From Salinisphaera sp002433465 (GTDB lineage: Bacteria > Pseudomonadota > Gammaproteobacteria > Nevskiales > Salinisphaeraceae), in assembly GCF_040361435.1 (NCBI RefSeq), contig NZ_APNL01000001.1, positions 248,001 through 312,000 of the forward strand: a stretch of DNA of 64,000 bases. Direction: 5' to 3'. A program made the position numbers and the translations under genes. Positions 34,075-42,716 of the stretch are shown piece after piece (the stretch's first letter is position 1; every line of letters begins with the position of its first letter). Below the pieces are notes generated by a model that was not told where the DNA came from, searched no databases, and was given only the letters and a program-made list of their open reading frames with translations.

Positions 34075-35160
34075 ATGCAAGCCAACATCGTTCATTCCGA
34101 AACAGGCGCGCCGGTACGGCGCGGGCGATCGCGCCCGTGGGCGCTGGCGCTGACGCTAACTTTCGCGCTGACTCTTCTTGCAGCTTGCAGCGGCGAAGAG
34201 CGCGAACCGATTGCCGTGAGTGGTCCCGCCCAGGGGACAACCTACAGCGTTACGATCATGCAGCCGCCCGCCGAGCTCGATAGGGCCCGCGTTAAGGCGG
34301 CCATGGACGAGTTGATCGAAAAGATCGACGCGCAGATGTCGACTTGGCGCGACGACTCCGAAATCGCGCGCTTCAACGCCGCGCCCCAGGGCGAATGGGT
34401 GCCGGTATCGCCGGAGTTCGCGCAACTGACCCGGCGCGCGCTTGCGCTTGGACGCGACACCAATGGTGCCTTCGATGTCACCCTGGCGCCTATCCTGAAG
34501 GTATGGGGTTTTGGTGCGGGCGCGACCGAGCCCACCCGCCTGCCGACCGCCGACGAACTGGCAGCCGCTCGTGAGCACACCGGGCTCGGGCTTGTCGAAG
34601 TACGGGACGAGCCGCCCGCGCTGAGAAAGCGCGGCGCCGGTGTGACCCTCGACCTTGCCGGGCTGGCGCAGGGCTATACGGTCGACCTCATGGCCAAACG
34701 TCTCGATGAGCTGGGCGCGAAGCGCTATCTCGCCGAGCTGGGCGGGGAGCTGTATGCGAAAGGCAACAAGACCGGGCGCTCGCCCTGGCGTATCGGCGTG
34801 GAGAAGCCCAAGGCCGGTGCGCGGGAAATCGAGCGCGTGGTTGGTCTGGCCGATGCAGGCATGACCACCTCGGGCGATTACCGCGACTATTTCGAAATCG
34901 ACGGTCGACGGTTTTCGCATACGATTGACCCGCGCACGGGGCGCCCGGTTGCCCACGATGTGCGTGCCGTCACCGTAATCGCGAAAGATGCCACGCGCGC
35001 CGACGCGATGGCGACCGCCTTGCTGGTGATGGGCAAAGAGGCCGGGCTTCGGTATGCGAATGAACACGATCTGGCCGCGTTATTCGTGAGCGGCGACGCA
35101 CCGGCGTATACTGAAACCTATTCTAAGGCGTTCGAACCCTATATCGAGGAGTCGAAATGA
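34075..35160 (+). CDS. apbE: FAD:protein FMN transferase (flavin transferase ApbE)
   Basis: ApbE attaches FMN covalently to Thr residues of NqrB and NqrC. The 361-residue protein has a lipoprotein signal with lipobox LLAAC (Cys about 39), so it works on the periplasmic side. Family motifs are MSTWRDDSEIARFN, DLAGLAQGYTVDLMAKRL, and the C-terminal HTIDPRTGRPV. Adjacent conserved residues (ADAMATALLVMG) follow. Its stop overlaps the nqrM start as ATGA. Confidence 0.96.
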   Translation: MQANIVHSETGAPVRRGRSRPWALALTLTFALTLLAACSGEEREPIAVSGPAQGTTYSVTIMQPPAELDRARVKAAMDELIEKIDAQMSTWRDDSEIARFNAAPQGEWVPVSPEFAQLTRRALALGRDTNGAFDVTLAPILKVWGFGAGATEPTRLPTADELAAAREHTGLGLVEVRDEPPALRKRGAGVTLDLAGLAQGYTVDLMAKRLDELGAKRYLAELGGELYAKGNKTGRSPWRIGVEKPKAGAREIERVVGLADAGMTTSGDYRDYFEIDGRRFSHTIDPRTGRPVAHDVRAVTVIAKDATRADAMATALLVMGKEAGLRYANEHDLAALFVSGDAPAYTETYSKAFEPYIEESK

Positions 35161-35345
35161 CACAGTTGCTGATACTCACCCTCGTGGCCTTCGCTGTAAT
35201 GGCGCTGGTCGTCGCCGGCATGGCGGTCGGGGTCATGGTGACCGGTCGCGAAATCAAGGGCAGCTGCGGCGGCGTCGGTGGCGGTGATTGTGCCTGCAGC
35301 AAGGGCGGCAACTGCCCGACGACCGACAAGGCGCAGTCGCACTGA
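35157..35345 (+). CDS. nqrM: Na+-NQR maturation protein NqrM
   Basis: NqrM (DUF539) is needed to insert iron into the NqrD/NqrE site. The 62-residue protein has one membrane helix followed by the Cys-rich tail KGSCGG...GDCACSKGGNC, four cysteines likely to bind iron. It overlaps apbE by four bases at its start and the CBS-domain gene by one base at its end, so all three are probably translationally coupled. Confidence 0.93.
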   Translation: MTQLLILTLVAFAVMALVVAGMAVGVMVTGREIKGSCGGVGGGDCACSKGGNCPTTDKAQSH

Positions 35346-35743
35346 TGTCTGCGCCATCGCTAGTCGTCAAGGACTACATGCGCGAGGTCCTGGTGACCTT
35401 CCGTCCCGACACCGACGCACTGCGCGCGGTGCATCTGCTGCTTGAAAAAGGCGTCTCGGGCGCGCCGGTCACCGACCGGCTTGGCAACATCGTGGGGTTG
35501 CTGTCGGAAAAGGATTTGCTCGGTATCGCGCTCGAGGCGGGCTACCATGGCGACGCTGCGGGGACTATCGAAGCACTGATGTCGAAAAAAGTCGTGACAA
35601 TCGACGCAGAAGATAGTATTGTTAGCGCCGCTCGGATACTCCGGGATGCGTCGACGGAGACGCTGCCGGTGATGCTCGAAGGGCGTCTCGCCGGTATGAT
35701 TACCCGTCAGGACGTACTTCGTGCATTCGAGAGCCAGCGCTAG
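35345..35743 (+). CDS. CBS-domain pair protein
   Basis: The 132-residue protein consists of two CBS domains (about residues 8-60 and 72-128) and little else. CBS pairs typically bind adenosine nucleotides. Visible motifs are GVSGAPVTDRLGNIVGLLSEKDLL and LAGMITRQDVLRAF. Its start overlaps the nqrM stop (TGATG), placing it in an apbE-nqrM unit. Whether it senses nucleotide status for the Na+ pump is unknown. Confidence 0.88.
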   Translation: MSAPSLVVKDYMREVLVTFRPDTDALRAVHLLLEKGVSGAPVTDRLGNIVGLLSEKDLLGIALEAGYHGDAAGTIEALMSKKVVTIDAEDSIVSAARILRDASTETLPVMLEGRLAGMITRQDVLRAFESQR

Positions 35744-35810
35744 TTTGGGCGTATTGAATTACGCATTCGCTAGTGAATTTTTTTTGAAGCTATAGTGACA
35801 AATCAGGGCC

Positions 35811-35839
35811 TTGCATTATGAAGGCCAATTCATTATAGT
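35811..35839 (+). promoter_or_regulatory. sigma-70 promoter of tRNA-fMet and the nusA-infB operon
   Basis: TTGCAT (35811-35816), 17 bases, TATAGT (35834-35839) is a good sigma-70 match. The predicted start near 35846 lies a few bases before the mature tRNA. Strong promoters at this position drive metY-rimP-nusA operons in relatives. Confidence 0.8.
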
Positions 35840-35853
35840 TTCGCGCCATCGGG

Positions 35854-35930
35854 TGCGGGGTGGAGCAGTCTGGCAGCTCGTCGGGCTCATAACCCGAAGG
35901 TCGCAGGTTCGAATCCTGCCCCCGCTACCA
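35854..35930 (+). tRNA. Initiator tRNA-Met (CAT)
   Basis: The 77-base tRNA has anticodon arm TCGGG-CTCATAA-CCCGA. The three consecutive G-C pairs in the anticodon stem are the initiator hallmark. The acceptor stem TGCGGGG/CCCCGCT leaves positions 1 and 72 as T and T, unpaired; initiators need an unpaired 1-72, but C-A is the common form. CCA is encoded. It stands at the head of rimP-nusA-infB, like metY in E. coli. Confidence 0.95.
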
Positions 35931-35947
35931 CATCTTGGTTGGATTAA

Positions 35948-35972
35948 AAGCCCCCGATGCGGGGCTTTTTTT
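35948..35972 (+). terminator. Terminator/attenuator between tRNA-fMet and rimP
   Basis: AAGCCCC (35948-35954) pairs with GGGGCTT (35961-35967), followed by a run of T. It must be partial, or the downstream operon would need another promoter; a similar arrangement is known after E. coli metY. Confidence 0.8.
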
Positions 35973-35983
35973 ATTGGCGCTTT

Positions 35984-36436
35984 ATGTCGCAACGTCTTCA
36001 CGAACTGCTCGAACCGATCATCAACGATCTGGGCTACGAGCTCTGGCATCTCGAATCGGTCGGCGCGGGCCGCAACCGCGTGCTGCGTATGTATATCGAT
36101 TCGCCCGAGGGCATCGCACTGGAAGACTGCGAGGCAGTCAGCCATGAGGTGAGCGCGGCGCTGGATGTCGAAGACGAGGGCAGTGACCAGTATCAGCTGG
36201 AAGTATCGTCGCCGGGCCTGGATCGGCCGCTCGTTACCGGCGAGCATTTTCGCCGCTTCCTTGGCGAGCGCGCACGCGTCAACATGTTCGCGCCGGTCGC
36301 CGGCAAGCGAAAGCTGCGCGGTACGATTCTGGCGGTCAACGGCGACACGGTTGATTTGGGCTGTGACGACCAGACATACAGCCTCGCGACAGGTGATATG
36401 GCGAAAGCCCGGCTGGAGCCCGTCTTTGAAGAATAG
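35984..36436 (+). CDS. rimP: Ribosome maturation factor RimP
   Basis: RimP assists 30S subunit assembly. The 150-residue protein has the N-terminal domain with LGYELWHLESVGAGRNRVLRM and the family motif LEVSSPGLDRPL. The C-terminal SH3-like domain follows. ATG at 35984 gives the normal MSQRLHELLEPII start; no strong ribosome site is present. First protein gene of the nusA-infB operon. Confidence 0.95.
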   Translation: MSQRLHELLEPIINDLGYELWHLESVGAGRNRVLRMYIDSPEGIALEDCEAVSHEVSAALDVEDEGSDQYQLEVSSPGLDRPLVTGEHFRRFLGERARVNMFAPVAGKRKLRGTILAVNGDTVDLGCDDQTYSLATGDMAKARLEPVFEE

Positions 36437-36496
36437 GGGCTTTGTCGAAGCGATTTTGCCGGTCAAACGCAACACGAACGATTTCGGGTGGCAGCG

Positions 36497-38020
36497 ATGA
36501 ACAAGAATGTCCTATTGGTCGCCGAGGCGGTTTCAAACGAGAAAGGCGTCGATCGAGAGATCATCTTCGAGGCGATCGAAGCCGCGCTCTCTTCGGCAAC
36601 CCGCAAGAAGCACGGCGGCGAAATCGCGGTGCGGGTCGCCGTCGACCGCAAGACGGGTCACTACGAAACGTTCCGGCGCTGGCAGGTGATCGAGCCGGGC
36701 GCCGAGGGCGAAGACGGCGAGCCGGTATTCATCGAAGCGCCGGATCGCGAGATCTCGCTCGAAACCGCCCGCGAGAACTATCCCGATATCCAGTCCGGCG
36801 AGTTCATCGAAGAACCGATGGAGTCGGTCGAGTTCGGGCGTATCGCAGCCCAGGCCGCAAAACAGGTCATCGTACAGAAAGTGCGCGAGGCCGAGCGGGC
36901 CCAGATTGTCGATCAATACAAGCATCGCGTGGGCGAGCTGATCACCGGGCTGGTCAAGCGCATGGAGCGCGGCGCCGTGATCCTGGACCTAGGTGGTAAC
37001 GCCGAGGCGATTATCCCGCGCGATCAGATGATCCCGCGCGAGCCGATGCGCCCCGGTGATCGCGTGCGCGGCTATCTTTACGACGTGCGCCCCGAGCAGC
37101 GCGGCCCCCAGCTTTTCGTCTCTCGCACCAAGCCCGAATTCCTGCTCGAGCTGTTCAAGCTGGAAGTGCCGGAAATCGGCCAGGGCCTGATTGAACTGCG
37201 CGGCGGCGCGCGCGATCCGGGCCTGCGCGCCAAGATCTCGGTCCAGGCCAAGGATCGCCGTATCGACCCGGTCGGTGCCTGCGTCGGCATGCGGGGTTCG
37301 CGCGTACAAAGCGTGTCGAACGAGCTTGCCGGCGAGCGTATCGATATCATCATGTGGAACGAGAATCCGGCACAGTTCGTCATCAACGCGATGGCGCCGG
37401 CGGAAGTCGAATCCATCGTGCTCGACGAAGACTCGGGCAGTATGGATCTGGCGGTCGCCGAAGACGTGCTGGCCAAGGCGATCGGTCGCGGTGGTCAGAA
37501 CATTAGGCTTGCCTCGGAGCTGACCGGCTGGAAGCTCAACGTCATGACCGTGGAAGACGCGGATGCGAAGAGCGAGGCCGAAGGCGAAGCGTTGCAGACG
37601 ATGTTTCGCGAGCAGCTCGACGTCGACGACGAGGTCGCCGTCATCCTGGTCCAGGAAGGCTTTACGACCACCGAGGAAATCGCCTACGTGCCCCTCGAAG
37701 AGCTGGCCGAGATCGAGGAGTTCGACGAGGATATCGGCGAGGAGCTGCGTAACCGCGCTCGCGATTACCTGCTGTCCAAGGCGATTTCCAGCGTGGAAGG
37801 CGGGGCCGAGGTCGACGACGACCTTTACGAAGTCGACGGCGTAGACGAGGAACTTGCCGCCCGCCTGGGCGAAAACGGTATCCTCTCGCGCGACGACCTC
37901 GCCGAACTCGGCGCGGACGAACTCGTCGAGATGGTCGAAATGGATGAGGCAACGGCCGGCAAGCTGATCATGGCTGCGCGGGCGCACTGGTTTGCTGACG
38001 AGCAGGCCGACGCCGAATAG
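36497..38020 (+). CDS. nusA: Transcription termination/antitermination protein NusA
   Basis: NusA binds RNA polymerase and controls pausing, termination and antitermination. The 507-residue protein starts MNKNVLLVAEAVSNEKGVD. It has the N-terminal polymerase-binding domain, an S1 domain (about 135-200) and two KH domains (GACVGMRGSRVQSV and KAIGRGGQNIRLA). Two acidic C-terminal helix-hairpin-helix repeats follow, as in E. coli. ATG at 36497 was taken over a GTG nine bases earlier. Confidence 0.97.
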   Translation: MNKNVLLVAEAVSNEKGVDREIIFEAIEAALSSATRKKHGGEIAVRVAVDRKTGHYETFRRWQVIEPGAEGEDGEPVFIEAPDREISLETARENYPDIQSGEFIEEPMESVEFGRIAAQAAKQVIVQKVREAERAQIVDQYKHRVGELITGLVKRMERGAVILDLGGNAEAIIPRDQMIPREPMRPGDRVRGYLYDVRPEQRGPQLFVSRTKPEFLLELFKLEVPEIGQGLIELRGGARDPGLRAKISVQAKDRRIDPVGACVGMRGSRVQSVSNELAGERIDIIMWNENPAQFVINAMAPAEVESIVLDEDSGSMDLAVAEDVLAKAIGRGGQNIRLASELTGWKLNVMTVEDADAKSEAEGEALQTMFREQLDVDDEVAVILVQEGFTTTEEIAYVPLEELAEIEEFDEDIGEELRNRARDYLLSKAISSVEGGAEVDDDLYEVDGVDEELAARLGENGILSRDDLAELGADELVEMVEMDEATAGKLIMAARAHWFADEQADAE

Positions 38021-38089
38021 AATTGTCCTGAACAAACGGACGCCCGGCGCGGCAACGCACCAGCGCGGGCCCCATGGAGTAAGCAGAAT

Positions 38090-40729
38090 ATGGCGCAAAC
38101 GACAGTCAAACAGCTGGCATCGGAAGTCGGTATTCCGGTGGAGCGACTGATCACGCGCTTGGCCGAAGCCGGTGTCTCCGCTTCTACGGAGAGCGACGGC
38201 ATCAGCGACGACGACAAGCTCAAGTTGCTGCGGCATCTTCGTGAAAGCGGCGGCGCGTCTCGGTCGGGTGGAAAACTCGGTACTCGCAAGAGCGGTGTCT
38301 CGTCGCGTCGGCGGTCGACCTCGGAGTTGAAGGTCAACACCGGCCGTGGCGCGACCTCGGGTCGTACGGTCAGCGTGGAAGTACGCAAGCGCCGGACCTA
38401 TCGGCAAGAACAGCAGCCTGAAGCGGCGCCGGAACAGACGCCAGCTCAGGACGCCGAACAGCAGGCGCGCGTAGAAGCCGAAAAGGCAGAACAGGATCGC
38501 GTCGCACAGGAAGCCGCGGAACAGGCGCGCCGCGAAGAAGCGGAGCGCGCCGAGGCCGAGGCCAAGGCCCAGCGCGAGCAGGAAGAGGCGCTGCGTCAGC
38601 AGGCCGAGGAGCGCGCCAAGCGCGAAGCCGAGATCAATGCCCAGCGGGAGGCCAAGGAAAAGGCCGATCGCGAAGCGCTCGACAAGGAACGCGCCAAGCG
38701 TACCGTCAAGGTCGACGACGCGCGCTCGCGTGCCCAGGAAAATCTGCGCCGCGCCGCGGAAAGCCATGGTCGCACCCAGGAAGACGTCGACCGCGAGAAG
38801 AATCGCGGCAAGCGCAAGGAATTGCACGTCGCCGAAGGCAAGGAAGGGCGGCGCAAGAGCAAGAAGAAGCGGGTTACCCGTAGTGCCAGCAAGGTTAACG
38901 TTGCCACCGAACACGGCTTCGAGCGTCCGACCGCCCCGGTAGTTCGGGACGTCGAAATTCCCGAGCTCATCACCGTGTCCGAGCTGGCCCAGCGCATGGC
39001 CGTCAAGGGCGGTGATCTGCTCAAGCGCATGATGAAGCTGGGCGTGATGGCCACCATCAACCAGACCGTCGACCAGGATACGGCGTATCTGCTGGTCGAG
39101 GAGATGGGCCACAATCCGAAGCCGGTCAAGTCCGAGACGGCGGAAGAAACGCTGATCGACGAAGTGCGTGCCGAGGAGAACGAAGTCGAAGGCGTCACCC
39201 GCGCGCCGGTCGTGACCATCATGGGTCACGTCGACCACGGCAAGACCTCGCTGCTCGACTATATCCGTCGTACCAAGGTGCAGGCCGGTGAAGCCGGCGG
39301 CATTACCCAGCACATCGGCGCCTATCACGTGAAGCACGACAAGGGCGCGATCACCTTTATCGATACCCCGGGCCACGCGGCGTTTACCCGCATGCGTGCT
39401 CGCGGTGCCGAGATTACCGATATCGCGATTCTGATCGTGGCCGCCGACGACGGCGTGATGCCGCAGACCAAGGAATCGATCCAGCATGCGCGTGCGGCCG
39501 GCGTGCCGATCGTGGTCGCGGTCACCAAAATGGACGTACAGGCGGCCGATATCGATAAGGTCAAGAGTGGCCTGTCGGCTGAAGACATCATCCCGGAGGA
39601 CTGGGGCGGCGATACCATGGTGGTACCGGTGTCCTCGCATACCGGTGAAGGCATCGACGATCTGCTCGACGCCATCCTGCTGCAGGCCGAGGTGGCCGAA
39701 TTCAAGGCGCCGATCGACGTGCCGGCCCGTGGCACGGTCATCGAGTCCAGCCTCGAGAAGGGTCGTGGCCCGGTCGCCACCATTCTGGTGAAGGCCGGCA
39801 CCCTCAAGCGTGGTGACGCCATCCTGGCCGGCCCGCATTTCGGTCGTGTTCGTGCCATGTTCAACGAGCTGGGCGAGCAGGTGAAATCCGCCGGCCCGTC
39901 TATTCCGGTCGAGGTGCTGGGGCTGTCCGGCACGCCGGAAGCCGGCGACGATGCGTTCGTGGTGGCCAACGAGAAGCGGGCCAAGGAAATTGCCTCGCAG
40001 CGCGACGAGCGCGAACGCGAGAACAAGCTGGCCCAGCAACAGGCGGCGCGTCTGGAAGAAGTGTTCTCCGCCATTGGCGAGAACGGGCCGTCGGAAACCA
40101 AGGATCTCAACCTGCTCATCAAGGGCGACGTGCAGGGCAGTGTGGAAGCACTGGTCGAGTCGCTGGGCAAGATCCCCTCGGAAGAGGTCAAGATCCGCAT
40201 CATTTCGAGCGGCGTGGGCGGTATCAGCGAATCCGATGTGGAACTGGCTCTGGCGTCGAAGGCGATCATCATCGGCTTCAACGTGCGTGCCGATGCCAAG
40301 GCGCGCAAGGTGATCCAGGAGTCGGGCGTGGACGTGCGCTATTACAGCGTCATCTACGAAGCGATCCAGGATGTCACCGACGCGGTCAGCGGCCTGCTGG
40401 GCACGGAAGTGCGCGAAGAGATCATCGGCCTGGCGGAAGTGCGGGATGTGTTCCGTTCCTCCAAGCTGGGCGCGATCGCGGGCTGCCTGGTTGCCGACGG
40501 CAACGTGGTGCGTGGCCAGCCGATTCGCGTGCTGCGCGACAACGTGGTGGTCTACGAAGGCGAGCTCGAATCGCTGCGCCGCCACAAGGACGACGTCAAC
40601 CGCGTGCCGGCCGGTACCGAGTGCGGTATTGGTGTCAAGAACTACAACGACATCAAGCCCGGTGACCAGATCGAGGTCTACGAGCGCACGGAAGTCCAGC
40701 GCGCGGTGCAGACGGCAGAGCCGGCCTAG
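38090..40729 (+). CDS. infB: Translation initiation factor IF-2
   Basis: IF-2 is the GTPase that places initiator tRNA on the 30S subunit. The 879-residue protein has an N-terminal IF2_N module (1-50). A long charged Ala/Glu/Arg/Lys coiled region (about 110-250) follows, then a second IF2_N module. The G domain has GHVDHGKTSLLD, DTPGHAAFTRMRARG and TKMDVQ. The C-terminal fMet-tRNA-binding domains include GTECGIGVKNYNDIKPGDQIE. Order nusA-infB-rbfA-truB is classic. Confidence 0.98.
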   Translation: MAQTTVKQLASEVGIPVERLITRLAEAGVSASTESDGISDDDKLKLLRHLRESGGASRSGGKLGTRKSGVSSRRRSTSELKVNTGRGATSGRTVSVEVRKRRTYRQEQQPEAAPEQTPAQDAEQQARVEAEKAEQDRVAQEAAEQARREEAERAEAEAKAQREQEEALRQQAEERAKREAEINAQREAKEKADREALDKERAKRTVKVDDARSRAQENLRRAAESHGRTQEDVDREKNRGKRKELHVAEGKEGRRKSKKKRVTRSASKVNVATEHGFERPTAPVVRDVEIPELITVSELAQRMAVKGGDLLKRMMKLGVMATINQTVDQDTAYLLVEEMGHNPKPVKSETAEETLIDEVRAEENEVEGVTRAPVVTIMGHVDHGKTSLLDYIRRTKVQAGEAGGITQHIGAYHVKHDKGAITFIDTPGHAAFTRMRARGAEITDIAILIVAADDGVMPQTKESIQHARAAGVPIVVAVTKMDVQAADIDKVKSGLSAEDIIPEDWGGDTMVVPVSSHTGEGIDDLLDAILLQAEVAEFKAPIDVPARGTVIESSLEKGRGPVATILVKAGTLKRGDAILAGPHFGRVRAMFNELGEQVKSAGPSIPVEVLGLSGTPEAGDDAFVVANEKRAKEIASQRDERERENKLAQQQAARLEEVFSAIGENGPSETKDLNLLIKGDVQGSVEALVESLGKIPSEEVKIRIISSGVGGISESDVELALASKAIIIGFNVRADAKARKVIQESGVDVRYYSVIYEAIQDVTDAVSGLLGTEVREEIIGLAEVRDVFRSSKLGAIAGCLVADGNVVRGQPIRVLRDNVVVYEGELESLRRHKDDVNRVPAGTECGIGVKNYNDIKPGDQIEVYERTEVQRAVQTAEPA

Positions 40730-40752
40730 GCCGGCCGCGCAGAGGCGCCGAC

Positions 40753-41184
40753 ATGGCACGCGAATTTTCTCGCAAGCATCGGGTGGCCGAGGAGCTTAAA
40801 CGCGAGCTCGGCATCCTGATCACCACCGAGGTCAAGGATCCGCGCGTGCGGCTGGTGGCGATCACCTCGGTCGAAGTCTCGCCGGATCTGGCGTATGCCA
40901 AGGTGTTCGTCGGCAGCTTCGACGTCACGGCGCCGCCGGAAGAGTCGAGCAAGGCGATCGAAGGGCTCAACGCGGCGCGCGGTTTTCTCAAGCGGTCGCT
41001 CGGCAAGCGGCTGCGTCTGCGCCTGATGCCCGAACTGCGATTTATCGAAGACACCACCGAACGCGATGCCCAGCATATGCGCGAAGTCATCAATTCGGCG
41101 GTGGCCGAAGATCGTCGCCACGGCGACCCGTTGGCCGACGACGACAGCGCCGCCGACGATAGCGAGGCGCATGGGGCGTCGTAA
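40753..41184 (+). CDS. rbfA: 30S ribosome-binding factor RbfA
   Basis: RbfA is a KH-fold protein for 16S rRNA 5'-end maturation and cold adaptation. The 143-residue protein starts MAREFSRKHRVAEELKRELG. It has DPRVRLVAITSVEVSPDLAYAKV and the C-terminal LRLMPELRFIEDTTERDAQHM. A short acidic tail follows. It overlaps truB by 14 bases. Confidence 0.95.
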   Translation: MAREFSRKHRVAEELKRELGILITTEVKDPRVRLVAITSVEVSPDLAYAKVFVGSFDVTAPPEESSKAIEGLNAARGFLKRSLGKRLRLRLMPELRFIEDTTERDAQHMREVINSAVAEDRRHGDPLADDDSAADDSEAHGAS

Positions 41185-42094
41185 GCGCGGGCAGGATATC
41201 GACGGCGTCGTGCTGCTCGACAAGCCTGTCGGTTGTTCTTCCAACGCAGCCCTGCAACGCGTGCGTCGTGCCTTCGATGCTCGCAAGGCCGGTCATACCG
41301 GCAGCCTCGACCCGTTGGCGAGTGGCCTTCTGCCCGTATGCCTGGGCGAGGCGACCAAGGTGTCTTCCTATCTTCTGGCGGCCGACAAAACCTATCGCGT
41401 GACCGCATTGCACGGGGCCCAGACGGCTACCGGCGATCGCGAGGGCGACATCGTGGCGCGCAGCGACGTCGCCATGCCGGATCGCGATGCGCTGGAATCG
41501 ATTCTGGCGGGCTTTATCGGCCCGCAGCAGCAGATTCCGCCCATGTACTCCGCTCTCAAGAAGGACGGAAAACGGCTCTACGAGCACGCACGGGCCGGCG
41601 AGACGGTCGAGCGTGAACCGCGCGATATAACCGTCCACGTAATCGAACTCATCGATTGCGATGCGCACAGCTTTACCTTGGAGACGCGTGTCTCCAGCGG
41701 CACGTATATCCGAACGCTGGTCGAGGACATCGCGGCGGCCTGGCAGGGCGTGGCCCATGTCGGCAGCCTGCATCGCACGGCGATCGGCCGCTTGGGCACG
41801 GAACTGGGCATGACGGCGCTCGCCGATATCGAAGATCACGCCGCGGCGGGCGAATCGCTCGACCAATGGCTGCTGCCGCTGTCGGTAGCGGTCGCGGATT
41901 GGCCGCAGGTGGTGCTCGATCAGGCCGGTGCGGCGGCCATGAACCATGGGCGTGCGGTGGAATGTCCCGCTGCTGTCGACGCGTCGCAGACTCTGTGTAT
42001 CTGTGATGATCAGGGCCAGATCCTCGGCCTGGGCTATATCGATGAACGCGGCATGCTCGCCCCCAAGCGGTTGTTTGCTCGGCCGCAGCGATAG
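41171..42094 (+). CDS. truB: tRNA pseudouridine(55) synthase
   Basis: TruB makes pseudouridine 55 in the tRNA T-loop. The 307-residue protein shows GVVLLDKPVGCSSN and the catalytic Asp in GHTGSLDPLASGLLP. QQIPPMYSALKKDGKRLYE and VSSGTYIRTLVEDI follow. The C-terminal PUA-like part is shorter. The start overlaps the rbfA 3' end, indicating coupling. Confidence 0.96.
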   Translation: MGRRKRGQDIDGVVLLDKPVGCSSNAALQRVRRAFDARKAGHTGSLDPLASGLLPVCLGEATKVSSYLLAADKTYRVTALHGAQTATGDREGDIVARSDVAMPDRDALESILAGFIGPQQQIPPMYSALKKDGKRLYEHARAGETVEREPRDITVHVIELIDCDAHSFTLETRVSSGTYIRTLVEDIAAAWQGVAHVGSLHRTAIGRLGTELGMTALADIEDHAAAGESLDQWLLPLSVAVADWPQVVLDQAGAAAMNHGRAVECPAAVDASQTLCICDDQGQILGLGYIDERGMLAPKRLFARPQR

Positions 42095-42154
42095 CGCCCA
42101 GCCCAGACCTTCGCGCTGCGCCGGCCCACGCCGCACGGGATCGCGCGAAACCGG

Positions 42155-42184
42155 TTGTACAGCGTGGCGCCAAGCCGATAGAAT
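42155..42184 (+). promoter_or_regulatory. Candidate sigma-70 promoter upstream of rpsO
   Basis: TTGTAC (42155-42160), 18 bases, TAGAAT (42179-42184). A start near 42191 would give a 168-base leader containing the hairpin at 42235-42300. An internal promoter before rpsO is known in E. coli. Confidence 0.55.
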
Positions 42185-42234
42185 ATGCGCCTCGCGGCAC
42201 ATGCGGCTGCCGCCCGGTGACCGGAGCGCACGGG

Positions 42235-42300
42235 CTTTTTCCAAACCGTTTCGTTGGGATGAGAGGTTACGATCTCTTCCCGGCTTGCTGTTTGGAAAAG
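42235..42300 (+). promoter_or_regulatory. Structured 5' leader of rpsO
   Basis: Arm CTTTTTCCAAAC (42235-42246) pairs with GTTTGGAAAAG (42290-42300) with one bulged T. It encloses a smaller hairpin, AGAG (42262-42265) with CTCT (42273-42276). It ends 58 bases before the rpsO ATG. S15 represses its own mRNA through a leader structure in several bacteria, and those structures differ between lineages; the role here is inferred. Confidence 0.45.
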
Positions 42301-42358
42301 GCCGGGTTGCTCCAGCCAGGCGGGGCTGCGGTGTTTGTATTGTTATTCAGGAGTAAAC

Positions 42359-42628
42359 ATGGCCCTGTCGACCGAAGAAAAAGCCGAAGTCATCAACAAG
42401 TACAGCCGTGGCACCGGCGATACCGGTTCCCCGGAAGTACAGGTTGCGTTGCTGACCACCCGCATCACCCAGCTGGGTGATCATTTCAACGCGCACAAGG
42501 GCGACCATCATTCCCGTCGCGGGCTGCTGAAAATGGTCAACCAGCGCCGCAAGCTGCTTGATTACATCAAGCGTCGCGATGCGTCGCGTTACAAGGCTCT
42601 GATCAGCGAGCTGGGTCTGCGTCGCTAA
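42359..42628 (+). CDS. rpsO: 30S ribosomal protein S15
   Basis: S15 binds the central domain of 16S rRNA early in assembly. The 89-residue protein starts MALSTEEKAEVINKYSRG and has the family signature DTGSPEVQVALLTTRI. LLKMVNQRRKLLDYIK follows. A strong ribosome site (CAGGAG) precedes ATG at 42359. The leader may carry an autoregulatory structure. A terminator separates it from pnp. Confidence 0.98.
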   Translation: MALSTEEKAEVINKYSRGTGDTGSPEVQVALLTTRITQLGDHFNAHKGDHHSRRGLLKMVNQRRKLLDYIKRRDASRYKALISELGLRR

Positions 42629-42654
42629 GCGCGATCATCAGATCCCAGTCAATG

Positions 42655-42694
42655 AAAGCGCCCCTCGGTAACCCGAGCCGGGCGCTTTTTTGTT
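42655..42694 (+). terminator. Terminator between rpsO and pnp
   Basis: An outer stem AAAGCGCCC/GGGCGCTTT encloses an inner stem CTCGG-TAAC-CCGAG, followed by TTTTTTG. It lies 26 bases after rpsO and ends about 23 bases before pnp; in E. coli an equivalent partial terminator plus an RNase III site sit here. Confidence 0.9.
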
Positions 42695-42716
42695 TGAAAG
42701 ACACAGGATATATCTA

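Noticed and set aside
35745..35786. T8 run with small stems after the CBS gene as a terminator
   Set aside because: The stems are only four to five bases, too weak to call.
36989..40759. Very long open frame (1256 codons) antisense to nusA and infB
   Set aside because: It mirrors infB codon structure in high-GC DNA, is Arg/His/Gly/Leu/Val-rich, and infB on the other strand is certain.
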